From Paenibacillus sp. sptzw28 (GTDB lineage Bacteria; Bacillota; Bacilli; Paenibacillales; Paenibacillaceae): DNA of 64,000 nt. Both the position numbers and the translations under genes were made by a program. The stretch covers positions 5,871,501 to 5,935,500 of the forward strand of contig NZ_CP080545.1 of NCBI RefSeq assembly GCF_019550795.1, in the 5' to 3' direction. The notes beneath the pieces were generated by a model, which saw only the letters and a program-made list of their open reading frames with translations, was not told the origin of the DNA and ran no database searches. This document shows, one piece after another, positions 27,266-35,715 of this stretch. Each line of letters starts with the position of its first letter. Position 1 is the first letter of the stretch.

Positions 27266-27948
27266 CCTTCCGCTCCCGCCGGTTCATTCTCAAGCGAGTA
27301 CCCGACTCCTTTGACCGTTCGAATGACGGAAATGCCGAGTTTCTTGCGGATATTCTTGATGTGGGCATCAACGATGCGTGAGTCGCCGAAATAATCGTAT
27401 CCCCATACTTTATCCAGCAGCATATCGCGGGTCATGATGCGTCCGGCATTGCTGATGAGCGTATTCAAGATATCGAATTCCTTGGTCGTCGTCTCAACCA
27501 GCTGACCGTCCACAAACACCTTGTAGGCATCCGCGTCCAGCCGCAGTCTGCCGTCAAATAACGTTTCTTCCGGTTTAACGGCATTCCTGGTCCGGCGCAG
27601 AACAGCCTCCACCCGCTTCATCAGCACCTGGAATGAGAACGGCTTTATCACATAATCGTCCGCATGCATCTCGAACGCCTTTAATTGGTCCTTCTCCTCG
27701 CCGAGCGCCGTCAGGACGATCACCGGTGTTTCGGATTTTTCCCGGATCATCCTGCATACCGAGTATCCGTCAAGGTTCGGCATCATAAGGTCCAGAATTA
27801 CCAGGTCGTATGTCTGCTGCTGGAATTTATTCCATCCCTCGATTCCGTCGCTCGCGACCTTAACTTCATACTGCTGCGAGCGCAGAAATTCGGCTATTAA
27901 TTCCTGAATATAATGATCGTCTTCTACGACTAGAATATTGGCCTGCAT
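27262..27948 (-). CDS. OmpR/PhoB-family response regulator
   Basis: 228 residues. Receiver domain with VVEDDHYIQELI, phospho-acceptor Asp in LVILDLMMPNLDG and Lys in YVIKPFS; C-terminal winged helix with TTKEFDILNTLISNAGRIMTR-type sequence and VRTVKGVGY-like ending. It is coupled by ATGA to the HAMP kinase and forms a complete two-component pair. Targets are not evident; the neighbouring genes do not suggest one. Confidence 0.93.
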   Translation of the reverse strand: MQANILVVEDDHYIQELIAEFLRSQQYEVKVASDGIEGWNKFQQQTYDLVILDLMMPNLDGYSVCRMIREKSETPVIVLTALGEEKDQLKAFEMHADDYVIKPFSFQVLMKRVEAVLRRTRNAVKPEETLFDGRLRLDADAYKVFVDGQLVETTTKEFDILNTLISNAGRIMTRDMLLDKVWGYDYFGDSRIVDAHIKNIRKKLGISVIRTVKGVGYSLENEPAGAEG

Positions 27949-28070
27949 AATGGCTGCCCCCTAGTAGTCAGTGGTAGCATCATCATAACAGACAGATATG
28001 AAAATAAAATGAACTCCGGCCCGCCTAGTTGGCAATTGCAGTCTTCCCGTCAAATGACCCGGATACCAAA

Positions 28071-28105
28071 CAATCCCGCTTCCACAGGTTGTGGAAGCGG
28101 GATTG
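28071..28105 (-). terminator. Strong hairpin after the binding-protein remnant
   Basis: Perfect 16-base arms (CAATCCCGCTTCCACA and its complement) with a 3-base loop, 20 bases past the minus-strand stop at 28125. It probably ended the original transporter transcript. Confidence 0.8.
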
Positions 28106-28124
28106 TATCATAATTTAGCCGCGT

Positions 28125-28716
28125 TTAATTCGCTTTATCGACAAAAGCGTTGGTATACGTAAGGTCCAGCTTTACATTTTTCACATCCGGCTTAAAGGTG
28201 GAGAGAATTTTTTGCACGTTTTCAGCAACGCCAGCCGGCATTTTTCCGTCCGTAGTGAACATCGGCAGCTGTCCCTTGAGCGCTTCGAGGTATAGGGCTT
28301 TATTGCCAGCCCAGTACTCCTGCGGCACCTCGTTGGCAATTTCTTCAGGCGTATGCGTGTTCATCCACTTCAACGTCTTCACATAAGCATTGGCCAGCTT
28401 CTGCACTACGTCCGGATGCGCCTTCACGTAATCGTTCATCATGTAGAAGCTGGTGGAAGCATATTTGCCGCCAAGCGCTTTCTCCGTACCCTCTTTGGAG
28501 CTCATATCCACGAAGGTGAAGGCCAGCTTCCTGTCCTTAAGCAGAGAAGCTGTCGGTTCGCTTGTGACGGCTGCGTTGATCCGATTGTTCTGCATCGCCA
28601 CAATCAAGGTTTGCCCGGCGCCAACCGGAAGCGGTGTGTAATCGCTTTCCTTATTGCCGCCTTTGACCACATTGTAACTCGCCAGCATATTTGTTGAAGA
28701 ACCTAGCTGCACCGGG
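28125..28716 (-). pseudogene. Substrate-binding protein (NMT1/TauA-like), 5'-truncated
   Basis: The C-terminal about 195 residues of an ABC-importer binding protein remain, from QLGSSTNMLASYNVV through AVTSEPTASLLKD to the stop; roughly the first 130 residues, with signal peptide and lipobox, are missing. The open frame continues upstream to 28895 but only as antisense of the adjacent kinase fragment. The break lies near 28705-28716. The protein is not a copy of the intact binding protein at 34328-35446. Confidence 0.8.
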
Positions 28717-29108
28717 CCAAAGAGCTCGGAATCCAGCTCTCTATTACGCCCGAATCGAGGGTGTCGGAGCTGTGCCCGAACCGGGAGATCATCGTCACCA
28801 TTCTCGGCAATGCCATTGAAAATGCATTGGAAGCGATGAAAAATGCAAGAACAGAACTGCAAAATCAGAGCATTTCCGTCTTTATCAGCGATCAAGCGTC
28901 GGAGGTCCTTCTTATGGTTCGGGATACGGGACCAGGAGTGGATCCCAAATTGGGAGATCGGATTTTCGAAGACGGGGTTACGACCAAAGGGCCGGGGAGA
29001 GGCTTCGGTTTGGCGCTGTTATCTCGGTTGGTAGCCCGGGCTGGCGGGGATATCCGCATGCTCTCTTCTGCTGAGGGAGCTGCTTTGAAAGTGAGTTTGC
29101 CCAAATAA
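28717..29108 (+). pseudogene. Citrate/C4-dicarboxylate-type sensor kinase, ATPase domain only
   Basis: Only the HATPase part of a CitA/DcuS/DctS-type kinase is left: KELGIQLSITPES, TILGNAIENALEAM (N box), RDTGPGVDP (G1) and GRGFGLALLSR (G2). The sensor domain, membrane helices and His-containing helix are gone; a TAG at 28704 closes the frame upstream. A ribosome binding site and response regulator follow, so the original order kinase-regulator is kept. Confidence 0.8.
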
Positions 29109-29120
29109 GGAGGGTTTGAC

Positions 29121-29808
29121 TTGGCTCAGAAACTACTGCGGGTTGTTGTGGTGGAAGATGACTTCATGATTGCTAAGATGCATGGAAAATTCATATCCGA
29201 GCAGGAAGGTTATAAATTGGTCGGTACGGCCTATAATTACGAGGAAACCGTTGCCCTGATGAAGCAAACAGAGCCGGACCTGCTTCTACTGGATGTTTAT
29301 TTGCCCGACCGCTCCGGCATCGAGCTGCTGCGGACGATACGTTCGCAAAACGTAGCCTGCGACGTCATTGTGATAACGGCGGCGAAGGAGCTTGAGATCG
29401 TGGAGGAAGGCTTTCGTCTGGGCGTTATCGACTATCTTGTCAAACCCTTTGAACTCAAGCAATTGAAAACAATCTTATTCAATTACGCTCAATTTAAACT
29501 GCGGCTCTCCGATTCAATTCGCCTGAACCGGGATACGATAGACGATTTTAAAGAAAATAAGGAGCACGGAATCCGTTGGTGCCCATATTCAAAAAGGTAT
29601 CGACATCCGCACTCTTGAGAAAATCAAGAAATGCTTAAGCGAGGCGGATGCTCCCTTAAGCGCGGATCAAATCGCCAAATATGCCGGAGTCAGCCTCACA
29701 ACTACGAGAATCTATCTCACCTATCTGGTAGAGGAACAGACTGCGCTCGAGGAGCAGCAATACGGAACAGTGGGCCGCCCTCTCCGGTTATACCGTTTGG
29801 TGAATTGA
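29121..29808 (+). pseudogene. CitB/DcuR-type response regulator, frameshifted
   Basis: Begins at TTG 29121 (AAGGAGGG 8 bases upstream) with a normal receiver domain: VVVEDDFMIAKMH, Asp in LLLLDVYLPDRSG, Lys in YLVKPFEL. Around 29545-29580 the frame shifts; the rest of the protein, KGIDIRTLEKIKKCL to the HTH segment ADQIAKYAGVSLTTTRIYL and the end RLYRLVN, continues in another frame to TGA 29808. The in-frame version stops at 29618 without a DNA-binding domain. The partner kinase is also broken. Confidence 0.8.
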
Positions 29809-29844
29809 ATCAATTCATGCGGTTAATGTCTCACTGTCATATTG

Positions 29845-30129
29845 TTAATGCGGCCCACGCGCGAGCTTTTCCTGCGCGATCCTTACCAATTCACGAACCA
29901 TCGGGCCGCCGATTTCCCCGCCGATATGACCGGCCGATTCGGTGGTCAGTTCGCCGTTATCTCCCGGGGCAAGCGGTACACCAATCGATTTGGCCACCTC
30001 GTATTTCACATCATCGGGCCGGCTCGGATCGACTGCGTAGCCCTGGCGGCGCATCACCTCGGCCTTGAATGCGCTCATCTGCGCTCCCACTCCCGGTACT
30101 ACGTGGTTTCTTCTGCCTCGTCTGGCCAT
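29845..30129 (-). CDS. Alpha/beta-type small acid-soluble spore protein
   Basis: 94 residues from ATG 30129 (AAGGAGG 9 bases upstream). The SASP signatures are clear: MSAFKAEVMRRQGY, VKYEVAKSIGVPL (GPR protease region) and GHIGGEIGGPMVRELVRIAQ. These proteins coat and protect DNA in the spore core and are degraded on germination. Presence of the gene supports an endospore-forming host. Confidence 0.95.
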   Translation of the reverse strand: MARRGRRNHVVPGVGAQMSAFKAEVMRRQGYAVDPSRPDDVKYEVAKSIGVPLAPGDNGELTTESAGHIGGEIGGPMVRELVRIAQEKLARGPH

Positions 30130-30337
30130 CTCAGGAGTCCTCCTTCTAATGATCATAAATCAAGTCATTATAAGGTTCCCCCGATGACAAAAGTTCATTC
30201 CGCTCCGCTTAGGAGGAATTCTAAGGAAATATTAATCCTAACAGCCCCACTAATGCGCCCGTGGCATCTGTTCCACGGTCCGGAACTGCCATATAATTGA
30301 CTTTAGCTAATTATAAAAGTTGAGAGGAGCACCATTT

Positions 30338-31534
30338 GTGCAAAAAATCCAGGCATTCATTCTTGTAACCCTGCTGCTGGTTCTTGCTTTCTCGGGTACC
30401 GTATCGGCTGCAGCGCAGCAGAAAGCCATTCGGGTATGGGTAGAAGATAAGGAGGTCAAATTCGATGTATCTCCGGTCTTGGCAAACAACTCCACCTATG
30501 TCGAGTTTAGAGCCTTGTTCACGGCGCTCGGCTACACAATTGCCTATGACGCAAAAAGCAAAACAATTACCGGTCATTCCGGTGCCGACTCGATTATACT
30601 GAAAGCTGTGACCGGACAAGCTGTAGTTAACGGTAAAGCCGCGGCTCAAAAGATAAAGCTGCTTGCAAGGAACGGGCGGACATTGGTTCCCCTGCGTTTT
30701 GTCGGAGAAGCCACCGGCAAACTGGTTGATTGGAATCAAGCCTCGCAAACGATCCTGATCAAAGGTAAAGGACCGACTGAAGCAGATAAGCAAGCTTTAC
30801 AAGCATTCCTCGATAAACAGAATGCGTATGAGCTGAATGGGGACGTACAAGGAATGCTGTCCACCCTCGATCCCAAGTCTCCGTTCTATGCGATGTATGC
30901 GGAAACGGCTGCATCGCAGCTGGCGAAGGCGAAAGTCCGCACCACTTCCCAAATAACCGAGGTATCCGAGATAAAGCCGGAATCCGCAGTAATGGTCGTC
31001 AAACAGCACTCCGAGAAGGTAGGCGGGGGCTTTTATTTAGATAATGAATCGGTCGGCAAGTTCACATTAACCCGTGGCGCCGACAAGGAATGGAAGCTGT
31101 ACTCGGTCCAACTCATGCAGCAGGACTTTCTCAATGCGGATGAAGTGCTAAGTCATGAAGCAGAGGTACCTGCTGAGGTCAAAGATAAGATCGCCGCACT
31201 CGTTGACCGGCAAATCCAAACCATCAATGACGAAGACTTGAAAGGCTATGAGGCCACGTTCGTTCCGAAAACGCCGGGACTCGGCCAAATGCTTGAATCG
31301 GTCAAGCAGTTATTCAGTCACTTTGACTTGAAATATACCGTTGAGAAAGTAAGTATTGTCGATTACACAGGGACGGAAGCTGTCGTTAACATTGTCCAGA
31401 AAGTGGAGAAGATAAACGGCCCGCAGTTCCAAAACAGCCGTTTCAGCGTGGTTACATCGTTCAAGAAAACAGACGCCGGGGAATGGCTATCAACACTCGA
31501 TTCGAAATTAATCCACATCGATGTCTTGAAGTAA
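30338..31534 (+). CDS. Secreted protein with copper-amine-oxidase N-terminal-like domain
   Basis: 398 residues from GTG 30338 with GAGAGGAG 7 bases upstream. Signal peptide at 1-26 (cleavage after VSAAA). Residues about 28-140 are the stalk-type domain common in Paenibacillus secreted proteins (VEFRALFTALGYTIAYDAKSKTI and LVPLRFVGEATG). The rest has two similar helical/beta segments of an uncharacterised NTF2-like appearance (KQALQAFLDKQNAYELNGD and DRQIQTINDEDLKGY). Likely cell-wall or extracellular; the function is unknown. Confidence 0.8.
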   Translation: MQKIQAFILVTLLLVLAFSGTVSAAAQQKAIRVWVEDKEVKFDVSPVLANNSTYVEFRALFTALGYTIAYDAKSKTITGHSGADSIILKAVTGQAVVNGKAAAQKIKLLARNGRTLVPLRFVGEATGKLVDWNQASQTILIKGKGPTEADKQALQAFLDKQNAYELNGDVQGMLSTLDPKSPFYAMYAETAASQLAKAKVRTTSQITEVSEIKPESAVMVVKQHSEKVGGGFYLDNESVGKFTLTRGADKEWKLYSVQLMQQDFLNADEVLSHEAEVPAEVKDKIAALVDRQIQTINDEDLKGYEATFVPKTPGLGQMLESVKQLFSHFDLKYTVEKVSIVDYTGTEAVVNIVQKVEKINGPQFQNSRFSVVTSFKKTDAGEWLSTLDSKLIHIDVLK

Positions 31535-31550
31535 TACAGAGGAATGATAT

Positions 31551-31591
31551 AAAAATCTCCGGCAGCATATTCCTTGCGCCGGAGATTTTTT
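31551..31591. terminator. Terminator between converging genes
   Basis: AAAATCTCCGGC and GCCGGAGATTTT arms with a 14-base loop; T runs on both strands. It lies between the secreted protein gene and corA, 17 bases after the former and 26 after the latter. Confidence 0.85.
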
Positions 31592-31616
31592 AATTGTTCA
31601 CCAATTCACTTGTTTT

Positions 31617-32567
31617 TTAGTCGAACCAGCCTTTTTTCTTGAACCATAGAAACATGCCGAGCCCGAGCGTTCCCATGACGATTAGTACCGCATAATAGCC
31701 GTCGTGCCAGGAAAGCTCCGGCATATTGGTGAAATTCATGCCGTAAACGCCAACGATGAACGTCAGCGGCATGAAGATCGTCGTGATGACCGTGAGCGTC
31801 TTCATGATCGTGTTCATCCGGTTCGAGCTAAGAGACATGTAGTGGTCACGCATATCCGAGGTCATATCACGGTTTGAGTCCACCATCTCGGAGAGCTTAA
31901 GCAGGTGATCGTAAATGTCGGTGAAGAAAGGAATATAATGATGCAGTCCGTCAATGCGCTGTGTATTTAAGATCCTGTATAACAGCTCCCGCATCGGAAC
32001 GATCGTTCTGCGCGCCTTAAGCAGCTTGTTCCGTAGTTCAAAAACTTGTTTCAGCTTCTCCTGTTCCAGCTCATCCATACTGTCAATTCCCAAACTGATG
32101 AGCTGATCTTCAATCGCTTCCACCGTCGGAAAATATTGATCGACCAGCTTGTCCAGCACAACATAAGCGGCGTGCAGCGGACCATGCGGTTCCTGCCGTG
32201 GCTTGCGGAGCACCTTCGCCCATGCATCGTCGATTTCCTTCATAGCTTTCCAGTGGAAAGTAACGAGAAATCGCGGACCAATGAACAAATCGATTTCCTC
32301 CGCGCGAAGCGTGAGTTCATTCATCGCATGCAGCACGAAGAAATGGACCTCCTCGTAATGATCCAGCTTCGGCCGCTGAAGGTCGATGAAGCAATCTTCA
32401 ATCGCAAGCGGATGAAAATTAAAATACTCGTCCAGCAGCTTCGCTTCTTCTTCTGTCGGCTCGTTGAAGTCCGCCCAAAACCACTGGATTTGCTCCCGGT
32501 TGATCTCCTGGAGCGGCTTATTTTGGATGAGCCGATGGTCTTTGGTCATGATGAGTGTACGAATCAT
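31617..32567 (-). CDS. corA: CorA-family magnesium transporter
   Basis: 316 residues from ATG 32567 (GGAG 9-10 bases upstream). The long N-terminal cytoplasmic alpha/beta domain is followed by two membrane helices; the first ends in the diagnostic GMN motif (VGVYGMNFTNMPE), and the tail is basic (WFKKKGWFD). It carries Mg2+ (or Co2+) across the membrane as a pentamer. It lies 61 bases downstream of the ABC ATPase gene and may be cotranscribed, though no functional link is obvious. Confidence 0.93.
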   Translation of the reverse strand: MIRTLIMTKDHRLIQNKPLQEINREQIQWFWADFNEPTEEEAKLLDEYFNFHPLAIEDCFIDLQRPKLDHYEEVHFFVLHAMNELTLRAEEIDLFIGPRFLVTFHWKAMKEIDDAWAKVLRKPRQEPHGPLHAAYVVLDKLVDQYFPTVEAIEDQLISLGIDSMDELEQEKLKQVFELRNKLLKARRTIVPMRELLYRILNTQRIDGLHHYIPFFTDIYDHLLKLSEMVDSNRDMTSDMRDHYMSLSSNRMNTIMKTLTVITTIFMPLTFIVGVYGMNFTNMPELSWHDGYYAVLIVMGTLGLGMFLWFKKKGWFD

Positions 32568-32628
32568 GGCACCGCTCTCCATCCTGTTTTTCTTCCCATT
32601 GTAACATTGCCGATTTCGGGGAAGCAAT

Positions 32629-33432
32629 TCAGGGAAGCGCCAGAGCGTGCGGCTGCTCGGCATCGGCGCTGCGGCCAAGTTCCGCTCTTCCGGACTCCAG
32701 CAGATGCATCACATGCTGGCGCAGCTGCACGAATTCAAGACTGGCGCGCCGGCGCGGTCTCGGCAGCTTGACAGGCAGCGTCGTAACATTCCCCCTTGCA
32801 TGCGGACTCATTACGACGATTCGGTCCGCGAGGTAGAGTGCTTCTTCGACGTCATGCGTGACGAGCAGGAATGTAATTCGATCGGCCTGCCATAGACGGA
32901 CCAGCTCATCCTGCAGCTTCTGCCGAAGCAGCGCATCAAGCGCTGCGAACGGCTCATCCATGAGCAGCACTTTTGGCTTCAGGCATAAGGCGCGCGCAAG
33001 AGCAACCCGCTGGCGCATGCCGCCTGAGAGCTGATTGGGATATAAGGACGATGAGCCGGACAGACCCATAAGCTCCAGATACGATTCGACCGTCTCCTTC
33101 AGCCTGGCACGGGAAAGGTGCTTCAGCTTCAGCCCGAATGCGATATTCTGACGTACGGTGAGCCATGGGAACAGTGCATAGTCCTGGAAAATAAAACCCC
33201 GATCCGTTGATGGTCCGCTCACTTGAACCCCGCCGCAGGCAATCGTACCCGAATCTGCGCGCTCAATGCCTGCGATCAGCTTGAGAAGCGTGCTTTTGCC
33301 GCATCCGGAGGGACCGAGGAGGCAGACGAATTCACCCGGTTTTACATGAAACGATAAGTGATGAAGCGCCTCTACCTCCTGACCCGAGCCGGTCTGGTAC
33401 GATTTGGACACGCCGTCGACTTCAATAAGCAT
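32629..33432 (-). CDS. ABC transporter ATPase, sulfonate/taurine/nitrate type
   Basis: 267 residues from ATG 33432 with AGAGGTG 8 bases upstream. Walker A GPSGCGKST, Q-loop FQDYALFPW, signature LSGGMRQRVALARAL, Walker B LLMDEPFAALD and H-loop VTHDVEEAL are all intact. The FQDYALFPW form and overall length match SsuB/TauB/NrtD. It is the last of three importer genes (binding protein, permease, ATPase) downstream of the AprA/AprB-like pair. Confidence 0.93.
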   Translation of the reverse strand: MLIEVDGVSKSYQTGSGQEVEALHHLSFHVKPGEFVCLLGPSGCGKSTLLKLIAGIERADSGTIACGGVQVSGPSTDRGFIFQDYALFPWLTVRQNIAFGLKLKHLSRARLKETVESYLELMGLSGSSSLYPNQLSGGMRQRVALARALCLKPKVLLMDEPFAALDALLRQKLQDELVRLWQADRITFLLVTHDVEEALYLADRIVVMSPHARGNVTTLPVKLPRPRRRASLEFVQLRQHVMHLLESGRAELGRSADAEQPHALALP

Positions 33433-33500
33433 CGGATATTCACCTCTTTGCATGTTTGTTTTACCCTGAGACAGGCGTTGTCTACTACTACCGGTCACGT

Positions 33501-34325
33501 TTACCTCCAGCGGATCACGGCGCGCTCGATAAGGCGCACGAAAGCTGACGAAGCGTAGCCCAGCAGGCCGATGGAGAACATTCCGATAATCGACTGATCG
33601 TAATCAAGCAGATGATAGGCTTGCCACGTCTCATAGCCGATCCCCGTCTGCCCCGACATCATTTCTCCGGTGATGACCCCCATCCATGAAGCGCCTACTC
33701 CGACGGAAAGTCCGGTGAAAATCTCCGGGGCCATTGCCGGCAGGTATACTTTCCAGATGGCCCGAACCGGTCCACACCCCAAGATACGGGCCGCCTGCAC
33801 ATGCGTATTCGACACTCTCCGGGCTGCATCGCGGCTGCACAGAAGAATCGGAAAAAACGCGCCGACAAACGTAATAAAGATGATACTGCTCTCAATCGTT
33901 GGAAACAGCAGCATCGCCACCGGGAGGTAGGCGATGAGCGGAATCGGGCGGAACAGCTCCAGATTTGGGAACAGCACATCGCTTGCCCGCCGCGACAATC
34001 CGATCCATAATCCGAGCGGAACAGCCAGCGTAAGACCCAGCAGGATGCCGGTAGCGACGCGGGCGGTGCTCATCCATATGTCCTTGTAGTATTGAGCCTG
34101 CGTCAAATCAATCCGCCACGCTTCCAATATCTCGAGCGGCTTCGGCAGGTTGCCGAATTGAAGCGGATAAAGGACATTGTAATGCACGAGCAGATGCCAG
34201 ATCAGGAGGAAGAGAAGGACGGAAGCCGCCCGTACCGCATAAGCGGCAAGGCCCTTCCGACCTGCAGCCGGCCGGCTTTTTCCCGTCGGGACGATTAATT
34301 GTGCCTGCTCCCTCTCCGTGTACAT
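33501..34325 (-). CDS. ABC transporter permease, sulfonate/taurine type
   Basis: 274 residues, six hydrophobic segments, with the inner-membrane component loop FRPIPLIAYLPVAMLLFP and the EAA-type sequence QAARILGCGPVRAIWKVYLPA. This is the SsuC/TauC family. The start is 2 bases after the stop of the binding-protein gene. The 68-base gap to the ATPase gene contains the ATPase ribosome binding site only. Confidence 0.92.
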   Translation of the reverse strand: MYTEREQAQLIVPTGKSRPAAGRKGLAAYAVRAASVLLFLLIWHLLVHYNVLYPLQFGNLPKPLEILEAWRIDLTQAQYYKDIWMSTARVATGILLGLTLAVPLGLWIGLSRRASDVLFPNLELFRPIPLIAYLPVAMLLFPTIESSIIFITFVGAFFPILLCSRDAARRVSNTHVQAARILGCGPVRAIWKVYLPAMAPEIFTGLSVGVGASWMGVITGEMMSGQTGIGYETWQAYHLLDYDQSIIGMFSIGLLGYASSAFVRLIERAVIRWR

Positions 34326-34327
34326 AA

Positions 34328-35446
34328 CTAATAAACCTTCCCTTCAATCCAGTCTCCCTGCAGCTGCTGATCGGTCAAATACGGCTTGCCGAGCGATTTC
34401 AACGCTTCTCTCAGGTAGCTGTCGTCGATAAAGGATTCCAGCGGCAGCTTCTTCTTCAACTTGCCGATGCTGCTCAGAAACTCGGCGCTGCCCTTCAATG
34501 TCGCAATATCCTTCTTGTAGACCGCGGCGTCGAAACGGATGTTTTGCACCATTTTCTCGCAAACGTCACGCGGGAATTTACTCTCTTCCTGGAAAATATC
34601 CGCTGTTTCCTTCGGATGCTCCTGAATGAACGTGTGAGCCTCATCAAGCGCCTGCAGAAAGGCGAGCGTATACGTCTTGTTCGCCTTCACCCAGTCGAGA
34701 TTTGCCACAACTCCCGTGAGATAGTCGATCTTCGTCTCTTCGCCCGAAAGCAGCAGCTTGCCGATGCCTTTACTTTCGATCAGGCTCGGGTACGGCTCCC
34801 AGGTGGCGTGCGCAGCGATTTTGTTCTGCTCGATGCTCTGCATGCCTACCGTAACGGACTGATCGACGATCGTGACCTTGTCGACGAGACCTTTAGCCCG
34901 CAGCGCTTCGAGCAGCATCCGGTGCGAGCTGCTTCCGATCGGCGTCGATACGGTCTTGCCGGCGAGATCATCCACGCTCTTGATATCGCTGCCATTCGGT
35001 ACGAGGATGGCCTGATTACGTCCGCCGGCGCCTTTACCGTCAGTCGCCAGGAAGACGGAATGATAATTCGGCGCGGTGATGCCCATAACTCCGTTAAGCA
35101 GGGAAGGCATATCGCCGAGGAACGAAATCTGGATTTTGCCGCCGTTCATATTGTTATTAAGCACTGAGCCGGCGTGAGCGTCGAACCATTCGACTTTTAC
35201 ATTATCATTCGGTGCAAGCGCCTTGAGACGCTTCTCGAATAGCTTCTCGTGCTTGATGATGAGCGCTCCCCATGTTTGTGCCGTCGGCGACTGATAGCCG
35301 ATCGTAATTGTTACCGATTCTTGGCCCTTACCCGCGGCGGAAGCCGCACCATTATTGCTTCCGCCGGTTGACGAGCAGCCCTGCAGCACCAGGGGAATCG
35401 CGATAAACAAGAATATAATTGCCGTTAGTTTATTAATACTTCTCAT
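34328..35446 (-). CDS. ABC transporter substrate-binding lipoprotein (SsuA/TauA-like)
   Basis: 372 residues with a lipoprotein signal (LVLQGC, Cys at about 24). The mature part is an NMT1/SsuA-like periplasmic-type fold: TITIGYQSPTAQTWGALI, GKIQISFLGDMPSLLNGV, STPIGSSSHRMLLEALRAKG and ATWEPYPSLIESKG. It should bind a small anion and hand it to the permease. The gene lies 32 bases after the ferredoxin gene. The ligand is not decided by sequence; sulfonate or another organosulfur anion is inferred from relatives and from the sulfur-type control site upstream. Confidence 0.88.
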   Translation of the reverse strand: MRSINKLTAIIFLFIAIPLVLQGCSSTGGSNNGAASAAGKGQESVTITIGYQSPTAQTWGALIIKHEKLFEKRLKALAPNDNVKVEWFDAHAGSVLNNNMNGGKIQISFLGDMPSLLNGVMGITAPNYHSVFLATDGKGAGGRNQAILVPNGSDIKSVDDLAGKTVSTPIGSSSHRMLLEALRAKGLVDKVTIVDQSVTVGMQSIEQNKIAAHATWEPYPSLIESKGIGKLLLSGEETKIDYLTGVVANLDWVKANKTYTLAFLQALDEAHTFIQEHPKETADIFQEESKFPRDVCEKMVQNIRFDAAVYKKDIATLKGSAEFLSSIGKLKKKLPLESFIDDSYLREALKSLGKPYLTDQQLQGDWIEGKVY

Positions 35447-35478
35447 AGGCAGGTGACCTCATTTCAATCGAAAGGTAG

Positions 35479-35715
35479 TTATCTCACCAAGTAAGGTATA
35501 TTGACGGTAACGGCGTCGACCGGGCAGTCTGTCTGGCACGGCGTGCAGTACCAGCATTCATCATATTTCATATACGCTTTGCCGTCCTTGTCGAGCGCGA
35601 GAATGCCCATCGGACATACCTGTACGCATATATCGCAGCCGATGCATTTGTCACGGTCGATAATGACGCTCGCTTCGACGCGCTGCTGCACATGATTGGC
35701 GGAATGATTGCTCAT
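35479..35715 (-). CDS. Two-cluster 4Fe-4S ferredoxin, AprB-like
   Basis: 78 residues from ATG 35715, overlapping the flavoprotein stop as ATGA. Two complete cluster motifs are visible: CIGCDICVQVCP and CWYCTPCQTDCP, each C-x2-C-x2-C-x3-C-P. The Trp directly after the first Cys of the second motif is also seen in the beta subunit of APS reductase. The protein is about half the length of classic AprB and lacks its long C-terminal tail. It is probably the electron-transfer subunit of the upstream flavoprotein. Confidence 0.88.
   Translation of the reverse strand: MSNHSANHVQQRVEASVIIDRDKCIGCDICVQVCPMGILALDKDGKAYMKYDECWYCTPCQTDCPVDAVTVNIPYLVR

Noticed and set aside
28125..28895. 256-residue protein fusing a binding-protein end to a novel N-terminus
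   Set aside because: The first about 60 residues are antisense of the kinase ATPase domain; the fusion is an artefact of the deletion junction.
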